From contig NC_135723.1 of assembly GCF_964656455.1 (NCBI RefSeq), forward strand, positions 1,054,001 through 1,118,000: a stretch of 64,000 bases of DNA, written 5' to 3'. The DNA is from Halichoerus grypus. Taxonomy: Eukaryota > Chordata > Mammalia > Carnivora > Phocidae. The translations under genes were made by a program, and so were the position numbers. Shown here one piece after another: positions 35,263 through 46,675 of the stretch. The notes below the pieces were generated by a model. It was given only the letters and a program-made list of their open reading frames with translations, did no database searches and had not been told where the DNA came from. The number at the start of each line of letters is the position of its first letter. Within the stretch, counting starts at the first letter, position 1.

Positions 35263-36519
35263 AACTGTGTAAATGCTGTTTAGAGCCGGGCTGCTTTTGC
35301 TTTCCTGGAAAAATCTTGCTATCATCTTGCAATTTTTTTTGCAATTTGGCCTTCCACTTGTTTGTGGGTAAATGCTTGTCCAGACCCCCAGCAGCTGTCT
35401 GAACCTTCCCTGAGGATATTCATGCTCATCAGATGCTCTGTCGCGAGGTCTGGAACCTCAGCCATGGCCTGCGAGCCCGGGTGCCATCAGGCAGGCTTGT
35501 CTCTGGCCGCCCCCACCCCCCGGTTCTCCTGCTACGCACCTGTTCACCCCCTTCCTGTTCAAAGTTGTCCAGTCCACGGAAGGTGGCCTCCTGGAGGTGC
35601 CTGCCTCGTGGCCTGGCTGCCAGGATTTTCCACCTTTCCTCTTGGGTTGGTCAGAGTCGTCTTTGGATGTTCTGGTCTTCTGCTGGGTTTGGGGGCGGTG
35701 CTGCTCTGTGGGGGTCCCAGCATCCCCTTCAACCGCACGGGCCTCGCGTCTTGGGGGGGCAGAGACCCCAGTCTTCTGGGGCAGGGGTCGCGTCCCAGGA
35801 GCCTGGGACAAGCCTGGAGTGCCACCCCTTCCCCTCCTGTGTCCTCGTGTCTTGGGCCCCCCGGCCCAGCGTGGCTCCATCCTGTGACTCATGTCCGGTC
35901 CCCGAGACCGCTGTCTGCTCACTCCTGTTTTCCCTGCCATTCCGGGTTTTGTGCCGTGGCAAGAAATTCCATCCCTGCAGTTCTGGGGGCTTTTCAGGAA
36001 GAAGCAAGAATCTGCTGGTGCTCCTGGGGGTTTCTTGCCTCACAGGTTTTTTGTGGTTTTGACTGTGAGCTCACATTTGTGAGAATTTTGCTGGAAATTC
36101 TTCAAGAGCGGTGCTGATGTGGGTTCTATCAAGATTGGCCTTCCCCTCGGCCAGGTACCTGGGGGCTTCACGTGCTTGCCCAGTGGATTTTAGATGTCCC
36201 AGCTGGGCAGACGTGTGCAGATGTGTTCCCGGGGGTCCCCTCGGTGCAGAGCCAGGTTTAAGACTGTCCCCCGTGCAAGGGCTCCCCATGTTGGTGTTTG
36301 CTGAAGGGGCCGCTGGGGGCGTGGGCCCCCGCTAGAGCTTTGACCTCACTGCCCACCGTGCTCAGGCCCCGCGTTGCTGCGGTTGACTCGTGAGGGATGA
36401 TGGGCTCTCCAAGCTCTCCGGGTCTCAGAGGGCAGCGACGCATCAGCCACCTGCCCGGCCTGGGTTCCCGCGTCGGATGTCCTCTGGTGACTTCCCTTTC
36501 TTACCAGCTTCCTGTGCAT

Positions 36520-37213
36520 TTGGAAGTGTGTGTGTGTGTGTGTGCATGAGTGTGGGTGCACGTGTGTGTATAAGTGTGTGCATGTTTGCGTGCATGCATG
36601 TATGAGTGTGCACACGAATGTGTGCATGCAGGCATGTGTGTGCATGTGTGTATGAGTGTGCACGTGAGTGTGTGTGCATGCAGGCATGTGTGTGCATGTG
36701 TGTATGAGTGTGCATGTATGAGTGTGCATACAAGTGTGTGCATGCAGGCATATGTGCGCATGTGTGTATGAGTGTGCATGTATGAGTGTGCACACGAGTG
36801 TGTGCATGCAGGCATGTGTGTGCATGTGTGTATGAGTGTGCACACGAGTGTGCACCCATGCGTGTGCATGTATGTGTTCACGCATGCATACACGTGTGTA
36901 TGTGTGTGCATGTTTGCGTGCATGTATGAGTGCACACGTGTGTGTGTATGCAGGCACGTGTGTGCATGTGTGTACGAGTGTGCACACGAGTGTGTGCATG
37001 CAGGCATGTGTGCATGTGTGTATGAGTGTGCACAGAGTGTGCACGCATGTGTGTGCATGTATGTGTTCACGCATGCATGCACGTGTGTGCGTGCATGAGT
37101 GTATGAGTGTGTGCGATGCATGCACGTGTGTGTGTGCATGAGTGTATGAGTGTGTGCGATGCATGCACGTGTGTGTGTGTGAGTGTGTGTGATGCATGCA
37201 TGTGTGTGTGTGG
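36520..37213 (+). repeat. TG/CA-rich degenerate microsatellite
   Basis: About 690 bp made of alternating purine-pyrimidine sequence built from tgtgtgcatg, gtatgagtgtgca and gcatgcaggcatg motifs. Loose longer units of about 50-60 bp recur ('gtgtgcatgcaggcatgtgt' several times). It keeps open frames on both strands only because it lacks TAA/TAG/TGA-forming steps. Such tracts can adopt Z-DNA. Confidence 0.95.
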
Positions 37214-40200
37214 GGGGGGGAGTGGCCCCTTCCCTCCCTGGTCTGGAGTTGCTGCTGGATTCCTCACCCCCATCCTCTTCCTCCTGCCCCTCCTGGGAGC
37301 GCAGAGCCATGCTGGGTTTCTTCCGGTCTCCCACATCCTGAATCCTGGCCCAGCCCCAGACACCCCAGATCTCTGGAGTCACAGGTCAGGCTCTGCCCAC
37401 CTGAGACTCTGGTCCTTCATGTGTGTGTGCTGGGGACAGTGGGTCCTGGCCCTCCAGCCTCCCTCCTTGGGGGCCACTTGCTGCCTCACGCTATACCCAG
37501 TGCCTAAGTGTGGCATGCGGGCATGCACCCTTGCCTTCGTCCCTGTCGCTGTGCCCGGCACCCCAGGTCCAAGGCCGAGCCCCCCAACCATCGTGTGGTT
37601 TCAGGGCTCCTCATCTGCGCCCAGCTTCCTGACCTGAGAGGGTCTCCCTGCACCACTGGTGAGCTGCCTGCGAGTGTGTGGGACTCCTGCACCCCGAGCT
37701 TTGGCCCCACGTCTGGTCCCTCCCCGCCAGCCGGCACTTCCAGCCTCCGTGGCCCAGGCGGTTCCCCTGCCGGGGAGACGGAGGGGCAGGCAGGTAGCGG
37801 GCTGGGGAACCGCGGCTTCCCCTCATCACCATCTGCCTCGTGAGCGGTGGAAATAAGCCCCAACGTGCAGGATAGCAGTGTCTGCACCGTGGGAGGCCCC
37901 CAGCGGTTGAGACGGGACAGTGACAAGGCCGGTGGTCCCGAAGGATGGGGTGGACAGGCGCAGAGGCGGGGCCGGCCCGCCAGTGAGGGCAGCTCGGGAG
38001 ATGGCCGTCGAGTGACCCGCGGGGCAGGCCCTTCCGCCTGCGGGTGCTGTCCCTAGGGCCCCCCAGAGCCTGCGTCCCCTTCGGGATGAGGTCTCCCATT
38101 GGCCTTGTCTTCCCTCCTCCGCGTCCAGGCCTCACTCCCATGCGGGCGCCCTCGTGTGTGGCCAGGGTGGGCCCCGCGGACGGCGCTGCGCTGGTCTGTC
38201 CCGCTGCGCACCTCGCATCACACGTGTGGATTTAACGGAAGTCGCGGGATGATCTACGAGTAGCTTGGTCGCTTGTTTTTGTCACCTGCCGGTACGGTAT
38301 CGCGAACGTTTCTCATATTAATAAACGTTCCTCCGAAATGTGATCTTTATGTCACCGTGTGCGTCTCCAGCCTGAGGAGAGACTGTGTGTTGATTCCAGG
38401 TCCGTTGACGTTTAGGTCATTTACGATTTTTCGTTTTCCGGTCAGAGTGAGTAACTCAGAGCGTTTCTCTCACGGAAGTGCGTGGACGTCAGTGATCATG
38501 TCTGCGGGTCCCGGGTCGGCGGGAGCGGGCGTGCGGTCGGTGTCCACGCAGCCCCCCGCGCCGTGCCCAGCGCTCCGGGCCCATGCACACCTCTGCTGTC
38601 CGGCTCCCGCCTCCTGGCCAGCAACTTTTCCAAAATGTCATTTCTACCATTTCTGTCTGAATTTAACAAAGATAATGTTTCAGCTCACGTTGAAACTCAT
38701 CCCGGTAACGTCTTCCTCAGCTCAGCTCACGTCGTAGTCGTGACTCTGACCTTTCCTCCACCTTGTGTTAACTGTTGCTAACAGGAGAGCCACGCTCTTT
38801 CCTTCTGGCTGTTCACTGTGATGCTTTGGGTTAGAAGCGGCCACCCCCATGAGCGAGTGTTTGCGCTTTTTGACAATGAGGAGTAGATGCTGAATTTCAG
38901 AAACTGCATTCAGTATATACGGAGGTGACCCATCCGGTGGCTTTCTCCCCGACTCTCACAGTGACAGGTGCACGGGACCCTCCGGCGTCTCTGGGACACT
39001 GAGTAGCTGCTCCTCGCTGTCTGAGCCACCGTGTCAGGATGCCCAAGCTGGGCATCGGGGCTCGTCTTCTGCTTTCTGCCTGGGACAGCACCGGCTCCTC
39101 TCTCTGCCACCACAGCCACACGTGGGCCCCTCTCTTGTGGCTTTCAGTTGTTGCCAGAGGGGATATTGTGAGCCCTGAGGCCGCCGGCTGCCCCGGTGGG
39201 TCTGTGTCTGTCAGCCCCAGATGGGTCAGCCCAGGACCCAGTCTCCATCAGCCACTCACCTCTGCGCACTGGCTCAGGCAGGCGCTCCCTGACCGTGGTC
39301 GGGTCTCAGGCCAGGTCTGCCATCTGGTGACAGCGTGCACGGGGCCAGGAAAGCAAGGCCGAGTGTGGCGTCCTTCCTTCTCAGGCCCCAACAAAGACTG
39401 TTTCGAGCATGGGCATGGAGTCTCTCACCTGGGACTGTCATCGACGGCCTGGCCCCAGAGCTCTGTGCCCCCAGCGCCCCCTCCCTTCCGTGTGTCCAGC
39501 CCGTTCCAGTAAGAGGTTCTGCTCCTCCTCGCTCCCAGTGGCCTGTGTCCATGGAGCACATTAAACCCAGAGGCGTCAGCACGGCGATTCAGCCAACATA
39601 CCCACACTTCCCGAGTCCCGGTGAGCAGGGGCCATCGCAGAGACCCTACGATGTTACCAGTGAGAGAGACGTTGGCACCTCTATTACAAACCGTCACAGT
39701 TTTGAAGAGCAGAGCAGATTCCTGATAAATGTGAGGAGAGAAGACCCAGGCAGGAATGGAAATCTGTATGCCCTTTGGGGCGTCCCTGCAGCATGGGGGT
39801 CGACTGCAGGGCCCTGAGTGGGCTGGGGAGAGCGTATAGGGAGGGAGACTGGGGTACAGGCTGGGAGGGAGCAGCCGCTTGCTGACCACAGCCCGGAGGG
39901 GCCAGCGCCGGGCAGGGCCACGTCTCACCAGGTGCTGTCCCGAGCTTGTGTGTCGTGGCTGGGAGATGCTTTTGCTCGTCTCTGCTGCTCACCTGCCTCA
40001 GGGAGCGGGGTGTCCAAGCTGAGCCCCAGAGAGCGCACTCCTGCCCAGCCCCACCCAGATGAGGCCGTCACTGGGCACTGCCGTCCTTCCTGTCCCCCAG
40101 CTCACCACCCGTCTCTCCCGGCAACCGCATCCCATGGCAGGGAGCGGAAAACCGGGAGTGGAGGGGCAGACGGGCCCCAGCCCCCAAGGATGTCAATTTA

Positions 40201-40887
40201 CACACATGTGTGCTCAGGGGTCCTGCTAGTCAGCAGCAGGCTTGGTGGCATTGAAGAAAACCCCAATTGTGGTGACTTGAACGAAAGGTTTCTTATGGTT
40301 AAAGTAAACCTGGAGATCGGGCAGGATGGAGCTAATGTGGCAGCTTCACAATCATCTTGAACCAGACCTCTTCTATGATGCTATTCTGGCTTGCCTGCTA
40401 TCACCTCATGGCCCAAGATAGATGCTGGGGCTCCAGTCATTGCGTCCACATTCCAGCTGGCAGATGGGGGGGGCAGGCGAGTACATTTCAGCCCCCAAGC
40501 CGGCTTTCCTGGTGAGGCCTGCCTGCCCAGGCCAGTTCCTCCATGTGCCCACAAGCCCTGCCGGCGACCAGAGCGGGTCACCTCTCCTGCCCTGGGTCAG
40601 CGAGCAGATGGATCGATGGCCACCGGCCTCCCAGGAGCCTGCCCCGCAGTCTGGCTCATCTTCCCAGCTTGTGTGAGCAGCCCATAGTTCCCGGCGTGTC
40701 TGCCTCGCCTGGGCCTCCACGTGGACTGGGGCTCCAGCTGCCCCCCTCCGGCAGCACGGGGGGACCTGCTTGCTGTCTCCACTGAGGACAGGGAGAGCCA
40801 GCTCGAGGACTCGGTCTGGGCCAGCGTGCTTCCAGCTCTTCACAAGCATGAGCGTTCTGCGTCTTTTGAGAACTCCCCTTGGGGGCC

Positions 40888-40985
40888 ACCTTTGTTCTCA
40901 TGTTACAGACCAGGAAGCTGGAGCACAGAGAGGTTAAGCAGCTCACTCCGGGTTGCACAGCTGCTGGTTTTCAGGTCTCTGCATT
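40888..40985 (-). mobile_element. MIR fragment
   Basis: Core pattern 'tgttacagaccaggaagctgg', 'gcacagagaggttaagcagc', 'ggttgcacagctgctgg' is characteristic of MIR elements. Orientation is tentative. Confidence 0.6.
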
Positions 40986-42029
40986 GAAGCCACCAGCCTT
41001 CCCTTCGGCAGGTCCAGAAAGAGGCTCGGGCAGCCAAGTTCCACAGCAAAATGAGCAACAAATTTTCTCCTAAACTTGATTTTGATTCGGTTTCCAAGGA
41101 AATACATGTTTGTTGTGGAAAGTCGAGAAAAGTGTGAAAAAGAGGGAGACTGGGATCCCGGCCCCAGAAGGTGGCCACATTACCGTCCTGTCCCATTGAA
41201 GGAGTCACTGCCCGGGGTCCCCCGCGTGCCCAGGATGGCGCCGCCCCCCAAGAAGTCAGCCCTGCCCCCCTCTTGGCCTCTGCAGACCCGGGGCTGGCGG
41301 GCAGACAGGTGCTCCTCCTGGGATAACTGAGCGCTGTGGCGGAGATCCAGGGGTCGTGGTGCCCGCCGGCCTTTCCCTGCACGCCGATGCTCACGGGAGC
41401 TGACCTGGTGTCACGGGAGGTGGCAGGGTGCGAGTGTTTTTGTCGTGTACAAATGCTTTAGGTCCCGGGGGAGGGCGCATTCGTGGGAGTACATCAGGGG
41501 TTTGCCGGCCCTGCGGACCCTGCGTACAGGTGGGTCTTCCTGCGCTTATTCTCGGGCCCGGGGAGGCCGGGGCCGTGGAAATGGAAGGAGCACGTTCACA
41601 GGCGGGTGGTTGCGTGGGAGCGATCTGCAGGCTGCCCCGCAGGTCAGTGGCTTGTTTCCAAGCAGGGACTGTGTGTGGCGGCTTTCTGTCCGTACCTGTT
41701 AAGGTTTCTGCAGCTTTCTGGAGGTGGGGGTGACGCGCCGCCCCGACCACACGCGCATCCACCGCGGAATCCAGCAGCGTGCCCAGAGAGGCCTGGGGGC
41801 CCCCAGTGGCCTCCCCCGCGGTCACAGCTCGCCCGGCGACCGCACGGACCCAAACAAGGGAATGGGCTTTGGTGGTTGGGGTGTGTGTGGCTCTGGCCTG
41901 CTTCCTCCCGGCGGCCACGCTCGGCTCCGGAGCGGTTCCTTCACGGCCACAGTCCCCCTTCTGCTGGGGTCACACGCCGCCCTCCCCAAAGCCCAGCTGC
42001 ACTGACTACTCTGCGTCCCGTGACTCACA

Positions 42030-42945
42030 CTTGAGGGTGTTGTATACGCCCCGCGACCTTGGCTCTCTCTTCAGTCTCCACGCAAAGCCCGCGGGTCCCT
42101 CCGGGCTGTTCCTGCGCCAGTAGCTCGAGCCTTGCCGTGGCCACGGGCGTTCCACGGTGTGGAGGGACCACTGTTTGCGTGGCCTGTTGAAGGACCTTTT
42201 GGTTGTTTCCAGCTCTGACTGTTGCAAATAAAATTGCAGTCAGCGTTCACGTTCAGAGTTTGGTGGGGACATAACTGCTTATTTGCTGGGAGAGACGCCC
42301 GACTGCCATGGATGGGTCTTGGTTTTTTGCTTTTGTTTTTTAAGAAACTGCCAAACCGTTTGTGGAGTGACTGTCCTGTTTCACGTTCCCAGCAGGCACG
42401 TGTGAGAGATCGGGCTTCTCTGTGTCCTCGCCAGCCCGTGGTGCCGTCACTGTTTTTAGAACATTTTGACTGTTCTAATAAGTGTGTAGTGACACCTCAT
42501 GATTTTATTTGGCATTTTCCGGATGGCTAATCATGCCGATCGTCGTTTCAAGTCCTTATTTTCTGTCCACATATTTTTCTCTTCTTTTTTTTTGGAAAAA
42601 TATCTGTCTTGCTTTCTAATCTGAGTGACTTCTTGGTACTGCTGACCTTTGAGAGTTCTTCAAATTCTGGATCTGATTCTTCTGTCAGATGTGTGGTTTG
42701 TACGTGTTTTCTCCCAGCGTGTGGCTTGTCTTTCACAGACAGATGTTTTAAATTTTGAAGATGTCCAATTTACTGATATTTTTTCCTTTATGAACTGTGT
42801 TTGGTTTTGGTGTTGCAAGAGATCTTTACGTAGCCCAAACCCCAAAGATTTTCACCTTTCTTCTAAGAGTTTATACTTACATGTTTTATAGTTAAACCTG
42901 TGGTGTGTTTTGAGTTAATCTTTTATAAGCTGTGAGGTTTAGGTC
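42030..42945 (-). mobile_element. Ancient L1 3' region and ORF2 end, antisense
   Basis: Reversed L1 landmarks: 'gttgtttccagctctgactg' (42,203), 'aaactgccaaaccgtttgtg' (42,343), 'tttggcattttccggatggc' (42,508), then at 42,650-42,940 the ORF2 C-terminal region ('gatgtccaatttactgatat', 'aaccccaaagattttcacc'). Not coding. Confidence 0.72.
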
Positions 42946-43169
42946 AAGATTTACTTTTTGGGGGGCGCCTGGGTGGCTCAGATGGTTGAGCATCTGCCTT
43001 CGGCTCAGGTCATGATCCCAGGGTCCTGGGATCAAGCCCCACGTTGGGCTCCTTGCTCAGTGGAGAGCCTGCTTCTTCCTCTGCCTCTCCCTCTGCTTAT
43101 ACTCTCTCTGTCTCTCTCTCCCTCTCAAATGAATAAATAAAATCTTAAAAAAATAAAGATTTACTTTTT
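42946..43169 (+). mobile_element. CAN-SINE, + strand, with 14-bp TSD
   Basis: Body about 42,960-43,155: 'ggggcgcctgggtggctcag', 'catctgccttcggctcaggt', 'ggatcaagccccacgttggg', a CT-rich stretch and 'aaatgaataaataaaatctt' plus A tail. Flanks aagatttacttttt at 42,946-42,959 and 43,156-43,169 are identical. It interrupts the antisense L1, whose sequence resumes after it. Confidence 0.95.
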
Positions 43170-43380
43170 TTGCATGTGGACGTCCATTTGGTCCAGCGCC
43201 ATTTGTGGAAAAGACTATCCCTCTTCCATTGAATTGCTTTTGCATTTTAGTCAAAAATCATTGACCATACTTGTGTGAGGCTGTTTCTGGGCTCTCTAGG
43301 GTGTTCTGTTCCTCTGAGAACACCCTACTGTCCTGATCAAAGGAGCTATACAATAAGTCTTAACATTGGGTTGAGTGATT
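43170..43380 (-). mobile_element. L1 ORF2 fragment, antisense (continuation)
   Basis: Continues the L1 interrupted by the SINE: 'gcgccatttgtggaaaagac', 'tccattgaattgcttttgca', 'ttgtgtgaggctgtttctgg'. The next younger L1 insert begins after about 43,381. Confidence 0.75.
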
Positions 43381-43384
43381 TTAA

Positions 43385-43625
43385 GAAAAAGAATGAAGGG
43401 GGGGAAATTGGAGGGGGAGATGAACCATGAGAGATGATGGACTTTGAAAAACAAGGTGGGAGGATGGGTTAGCCTGGTGATGGGTATTGAGGAGGGCACG
43501 TTCTGCATGGAGCACTGGGTGTTATGCACAAACAATGAATCATGGAACACTACATCAAAAATTAATGATGTAATGTATGGGGATTAACATAATAAAAAAT
43601 TTAAAATTAAAATAAAAAAAGAAAA
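43385..43625 (+). mobile_element. 5'-truncated carnivore L1 3' end, sense
   Basis: Carries 'gatgggttagcctggtgatg', 'gagcactgggtgttatgcac', 'aatcatggaacactacatc', 'aatgatgtaatgtatgggg' and an A-rich tail to about 43,625. It is nearly identical to the copy at 8.16-8.35 kb, so the two belong to the same young subfamily. The flanks share only a short A-rich repeat (aagaaaaa), so the target-site duplication is not certain. Confidence 0.88.
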
Positions 43626-45060
43626 ACGTTTTCTAATCCATGAGCATGGGTATCCCTCCTTGTATTGAGATCTTTGATTTCTTCCATCAGTATTATATAG
43701 TTTTCAGCATACAAGTTGTGTACGTGTTTTGTTAGAGTTGTACCTAGGACTTCATTTTTTCCCCGTGATTATAAATGGCACTGAATTTTAACTTTGGTCT
43801 TCACATGCTGATTATTAGTTTAAGAAATACCTTTATTTATTTATTTATTTATTTTTAGAGAGAGAGCGCATGTGCGGGAGCAGGGGGAGGGGCAGAGGGA
43901 GAGAGAGAACCTCAAGCTGACTCCCCACTGAGCACGGAGCCCGACGCAGGGCTTGATCCCACGACCCTGAGGTCACAACCTGAGCCAAAACCAAGAGTCA
44001 GACGCCTAACTGACTGGCCACCCAGGCGCCCCAGTAAATACCCTTTTTATGTTTATCTTGTTTCCGGTGACTTTGTGGAATTCATTTGTTCTAGGGCTTT
44101 TCCTCCCCTTGGAATTTTCTATGTAGACCATCCTGTCATCTGCAAATAGGGCCAGTTTTAGTTCTTTCTTTCTAATATTTGCCTTTTATTTCCTTTTCTT
44201 GCCCTATTGCAGTGTTTGCAGTCTCTAGCACTGCTGAAAGTCAGGGGGAAAGCACTCCGTCTTTCACCAGCAACTATGACGCTAGCTATCGGTACTGTGT
44301 AGATCTTCACCAAGTTGGGGAATTTCCCCTCCCTCCCTAGTTTTCTGATCATGTTTATCAAGAATGAGTATTGGATTTTGTCAAATGCTTTCTCTGTATC
44401 AATTGACACAACCATGGGATTTGTTCATATGGTGTTAATATGGTGTAGGCATCGACGTACAAATATGTAAAAAGACTTGCATCTCTAGAAATGGTTATGG
44501 TGTATGCTGCTATTTATATACTGCTGAATTCTATTTGCTGACATTTTGTTAAAGATTTTAGCATCAGTAGTGAGAGAGATGGCCTGTGGTGTTCCTTTTT
44601 TTGTACCGTCTTGGTCTGATCTTGGTATCAGGATAATACTGACTTTATAAAGTACGTGGAAGGTGTTACCTTTTCTATTTTCTGGAAGAGATTGTATAGA
44701 ATTGGTGTTAATTCTTACTTAAATGTTTAGTAGAATTCTCCAGTGAAACTCTCTGGGCCTGGAGATTAATTTTTCAGGAGTTTTACGGTTATGAATTGAC
44801 TTTCTTTAGTAATTACAGGGCTCATCTAATAATCTTTCGTGTTGGGTGAGTTGTGGTTACGTGTTTTGAGTAGCTCTTTGATCTGAGTTGTCAAATCAAT
44901 GTGTACAATTGTTCACAGAAATTCCTTGTCACCTTTTTGATGTCTGCAAGGTCGGTAGTAGAATCACATTTCATTCCCGAGTTTGTTATTGCCTTTCTCT
45001 TTTTTTCTTTGTCATGCCTGCTAGAGATTTGTCCATTTTATTGATATTTCAAAAGAACCA
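43626..45060 (-). mobile_element. L1 ORF2 (reverse-transcriptase region), antisense, interrupted by a SINE
   Basis: On the - strand, 44,158-44,415 encodes an RT-domain remnant with SIDTEKAFDKIQYSFLINMI followed by a diverged stretch, recognisable as the conserved 'DAEKAFDKIQ' block of L1 reverse transcriptase. 43,630-43,830 and 44,033-45,060 continue reversed ORF2 on either side of a SINE. Stops and frameshifts show that it is inactive. Confidence 0.85.
43832..44032 (-). mobile_element. CAN-SINE, - strand
   Basis: Starts '(ttta)n' and 'ttagagagagagcgcatgtg', contains 'agctgactccccactgagca', 'ggcttgatcccacgaccctg', and ends 'ggccacccaggcgcccc'. Imperfect flanking repeat (gaaatacctttat / gtaaatacccttt). 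Older head and body than the copies at 12.6 and 42.96 kb. Confidence 0.92.
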
Positions 45061-45303
45061 ATCTCTGTTTTATTGCCCTGTGCTGGGTACCGCCCCCATC
45101 CACACGGGGTGCCACATGAATGTCGCGTGCCCCCATTTGCAGACATGGGAGTCCCAGGCGGGGTAGCTGGGACTGCATCTCAGCCCCGAACCCGGCCCCC
45201 CAGACTGCAGTGGGCAAGCACGCAGGCTGGAGGGAGCATGAGAGCTTCTTCTTCAGTAAGTGGAGGATTTGCTAACATTTCTTTCTTTCCCCCGTGGCTG
45301 CAG

Positions 45304-45498
45304 CGGAGGGCGTTGAGAACTGCGTCGGAAAAACTCAGAAACCGCTCGTCCTTCTCTGCAAACGTTGTCTACACCACCCCGGGCACGCGCGTCAACAGGT
45401 ACATCAGCCGCCTCCTGGAAGCCCGCCAGATGGAGCTGGAGATGGCGGACCTGGACTTCTTCACCCTGAAGTACAAGCAGGCTGAGCGTGAGCGCAAG
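45304..45498 (+). CDS. ADCY1: ADCY1 coding exon G (C1b to M7 linker), 195 nt
   Basis: Encodes 65 residues in phase 0: RRALRTASEKLRNRSSFSAN, then VVYTTPGTRVNRYISRLLEA, RQMELEMADLDFFTLKYKQA and ERERK. This is the cytoplasmic linker between the calmodulin-binding C1b and the second membrane cassette; it is rich in Arg/Lys and predicted helical. Acceptor 'cccccgtggctgcag' and donor GTAGGT at 45,499. The segment is much more conserved than flanking DNA would suggest for random sequence and joins both neighbours in frame. Confidence 0.96.
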
Positions 45499-45670
45499 GT
45501 AGGTGACCGGGACCTCAGGAGCGCAGAGAACCCCGGGGGCCCCTCGGCTGTGGCCCCCCGCCCTTGCTCTTGTCGACGCGGCTGCGGTTCCTGGTCCTGG
45601 GTGCCCCCGGGGGACCCCCCGTGTCTCCCAGTGGCCGCAGCCACTGATGGTGGGTCTCGGTGTCCCCTAG
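45499..45670 (+). other. ADCY1: ADCY1 short intron between exons G and H (172 bp)
   Basis: GT-AG intron (GTAGGT ... 'tcggtgtcccctag'). Unremarkable, GC-rich. Confidence 0.95.
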
Positions 45671-45768
45671 TACCACCAGCTGCAGGACGAGTATTTCACC
45701 AGTGCCGTCGTGCTCGCACTCGTCCTGGCCGCCTTGTTTGGCCTTGTCTACCTTCTCATCATCCCGCA
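45671..45768 (+). CDS. ADCY1: ADCY1 coding exon H (transmembrane helix M7), 98 nt
   Basis: Encodes 32 residues plus two bases: YHQLQDEYFTSAVVLALVLA then ALFGLVYLLIIP. The hydrophobic run from about SAVVLAL to YLLII is the first helix (M7) of the second six-helix cassette. Acceptor 'tgtcccctag', donor GTAAGT at 45,769. The split codon CA|G makes Gln with the next exon. Confidence 0.96.
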
Positions 45769-46590
45769 GTAAGTGTGGCGGGCCCCGCGGTCAGCGGTCG
45801 GGGGAGAAGGGCCGGGGGTTCCTTCCATGTCCGCTGGCGTCTCCCCCGTGGTCCCCAGCTCGCGGGGATGGTGCCGGCCACGGCCAGCTGTCCACGGGCT
45901 CCAGGGAGCCGGGAGGGCAGGCCCCGGTGGCCCACGTGTGGGGGGCACTCGCTCCCAGGTTCTCCGTTGTCGTGCAAACAACCCTAAGACACCAGCCGTT
46001 CCCAGCGTTTCCATCCACACAACGTGTACCCTTGACTCCAGGACGGATTTCGAGGGAGAAAATGCGCATTGGTTTCTGGGTGTGCGTCATTTTCAGATAC
46101 GTCAAAATGAGGAAAAGCGGCCTCTGGAAAAGAAGAAAAGTGTAGTAATTGAATAATATTCAGTTATGCTAAGTCAAAGTGAGCTTGCAGTGTTTGTTTT
46201 TGATGGGAAGATGCATTTTCCTTCCAGACAGACAGCTTTCTTGACAAGCCCTCCCTAGCGGAGTTGTTCCCCTGTGAGTTTCCGGAGTTTCCAGAAAGCA
46301 CAGGAAGCTGCCCCGTCCCCGGACGCTGGGAACACGGTGACCACCTGATGGCCCTGTGTGGGGATTCAGCTTTTTCTACAGAAGCTGCTCTCAGATGACA
46401 CCCAAGGGGACAGCAGCATCCAGGGGCCTGTCCTTCAGGAGGGAGGACCTCGTGGAAGACCCAAGTGGATAGAAGTTGGGGTGGAGACAGGAAGGGACTT
46501 GGTGGAGAGCTCAGGCGTTGGAATCGCAGGCTCCTCTTGGGCACACCTTGCTGGGCCCAGCCCGCAGTGAGCCTGTGTCTTCTGTCCTAG
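45769..46590 (+). other. ADCY1: ADCY1 intron between exons H and I
   Basis: 822-bp GT-AG intron (GTAAGT ... 'tcttctgtcctag'). No repeat or other gene recognised. Confidence 0.93.
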
Positions 46591-46675
46591 GAGTGTGGTC
46601 GTCCTCCTGCTGCTGGTGTTCTGCATCTGCTTCCTGGTGGCCTGTGTCCTGTACCTGCACATCACCCGGGTCCAG
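46591..46675 (+). CDS. ADCY1: ADCY1 coding exon I (transmembrane helix M8), 85 nt; source of the adjacent minisatellite
   Basis: One base completes Gln, then 28 residues: SVVVLLLLVFCICFLVACVL then YLHITRVQ. This is helix M8 and the start of the short cytoplasmic M8-M9 turn. Acceptor 'tcttctgtcctag'; donor CAG|GTGCGTGCG at 46,676; phase 0 with exon J (VQ|CFPG). The last 36 bases (46,640-46,675) and the donor are the apparent template for the tandem array that follows without any spacer. The true donor is not clearly stronger than those in the copies, so the 3' boundary depends on frame and homology to the cyclase family rather than on donor strength. Confidence 0.95.

Larger units (their letters stand above)
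34987..45303 (+). other. ADCY1: ADCY1 intron between exons F and G (10.3 kb)
   Basis: GT-AG intron (GTAGGA ... 'cccccgtggctgcag'). Contains a SINE at 35.0 kb, a TG-rich tract at 36.5-37.2 kb, a MIR core at 40.9 kb and a nested L1/SINE block at 42.0-45.06 kb. 37,220-40,880 and 41,000-42,020 are GC-rich with nothing I can name; 38,200-38,780 may be a very old LINE remnant, but this is too weak to call. Confidence 0.9.

Noticed and set aside
36346..37382. - strand open frames with HTHACMHT repeats
   Set aside because: Translation of the TG/CA microsatellite; histidine/threonine repeats reflect the base composition only.
38200..38780. Possible old LINE or coding remnant (open frame of 154 codons)
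   Set aside because: No family motif in the peptide, and nucleotide resemblance to LINE sequence is too weak by eye.
45073..45987. A 304-codon open frame across exon G
   Set aside because: Only 45,304-45,498 matches the cyclase; flanks are intron with proper acceptor and donor at the edges of the match.
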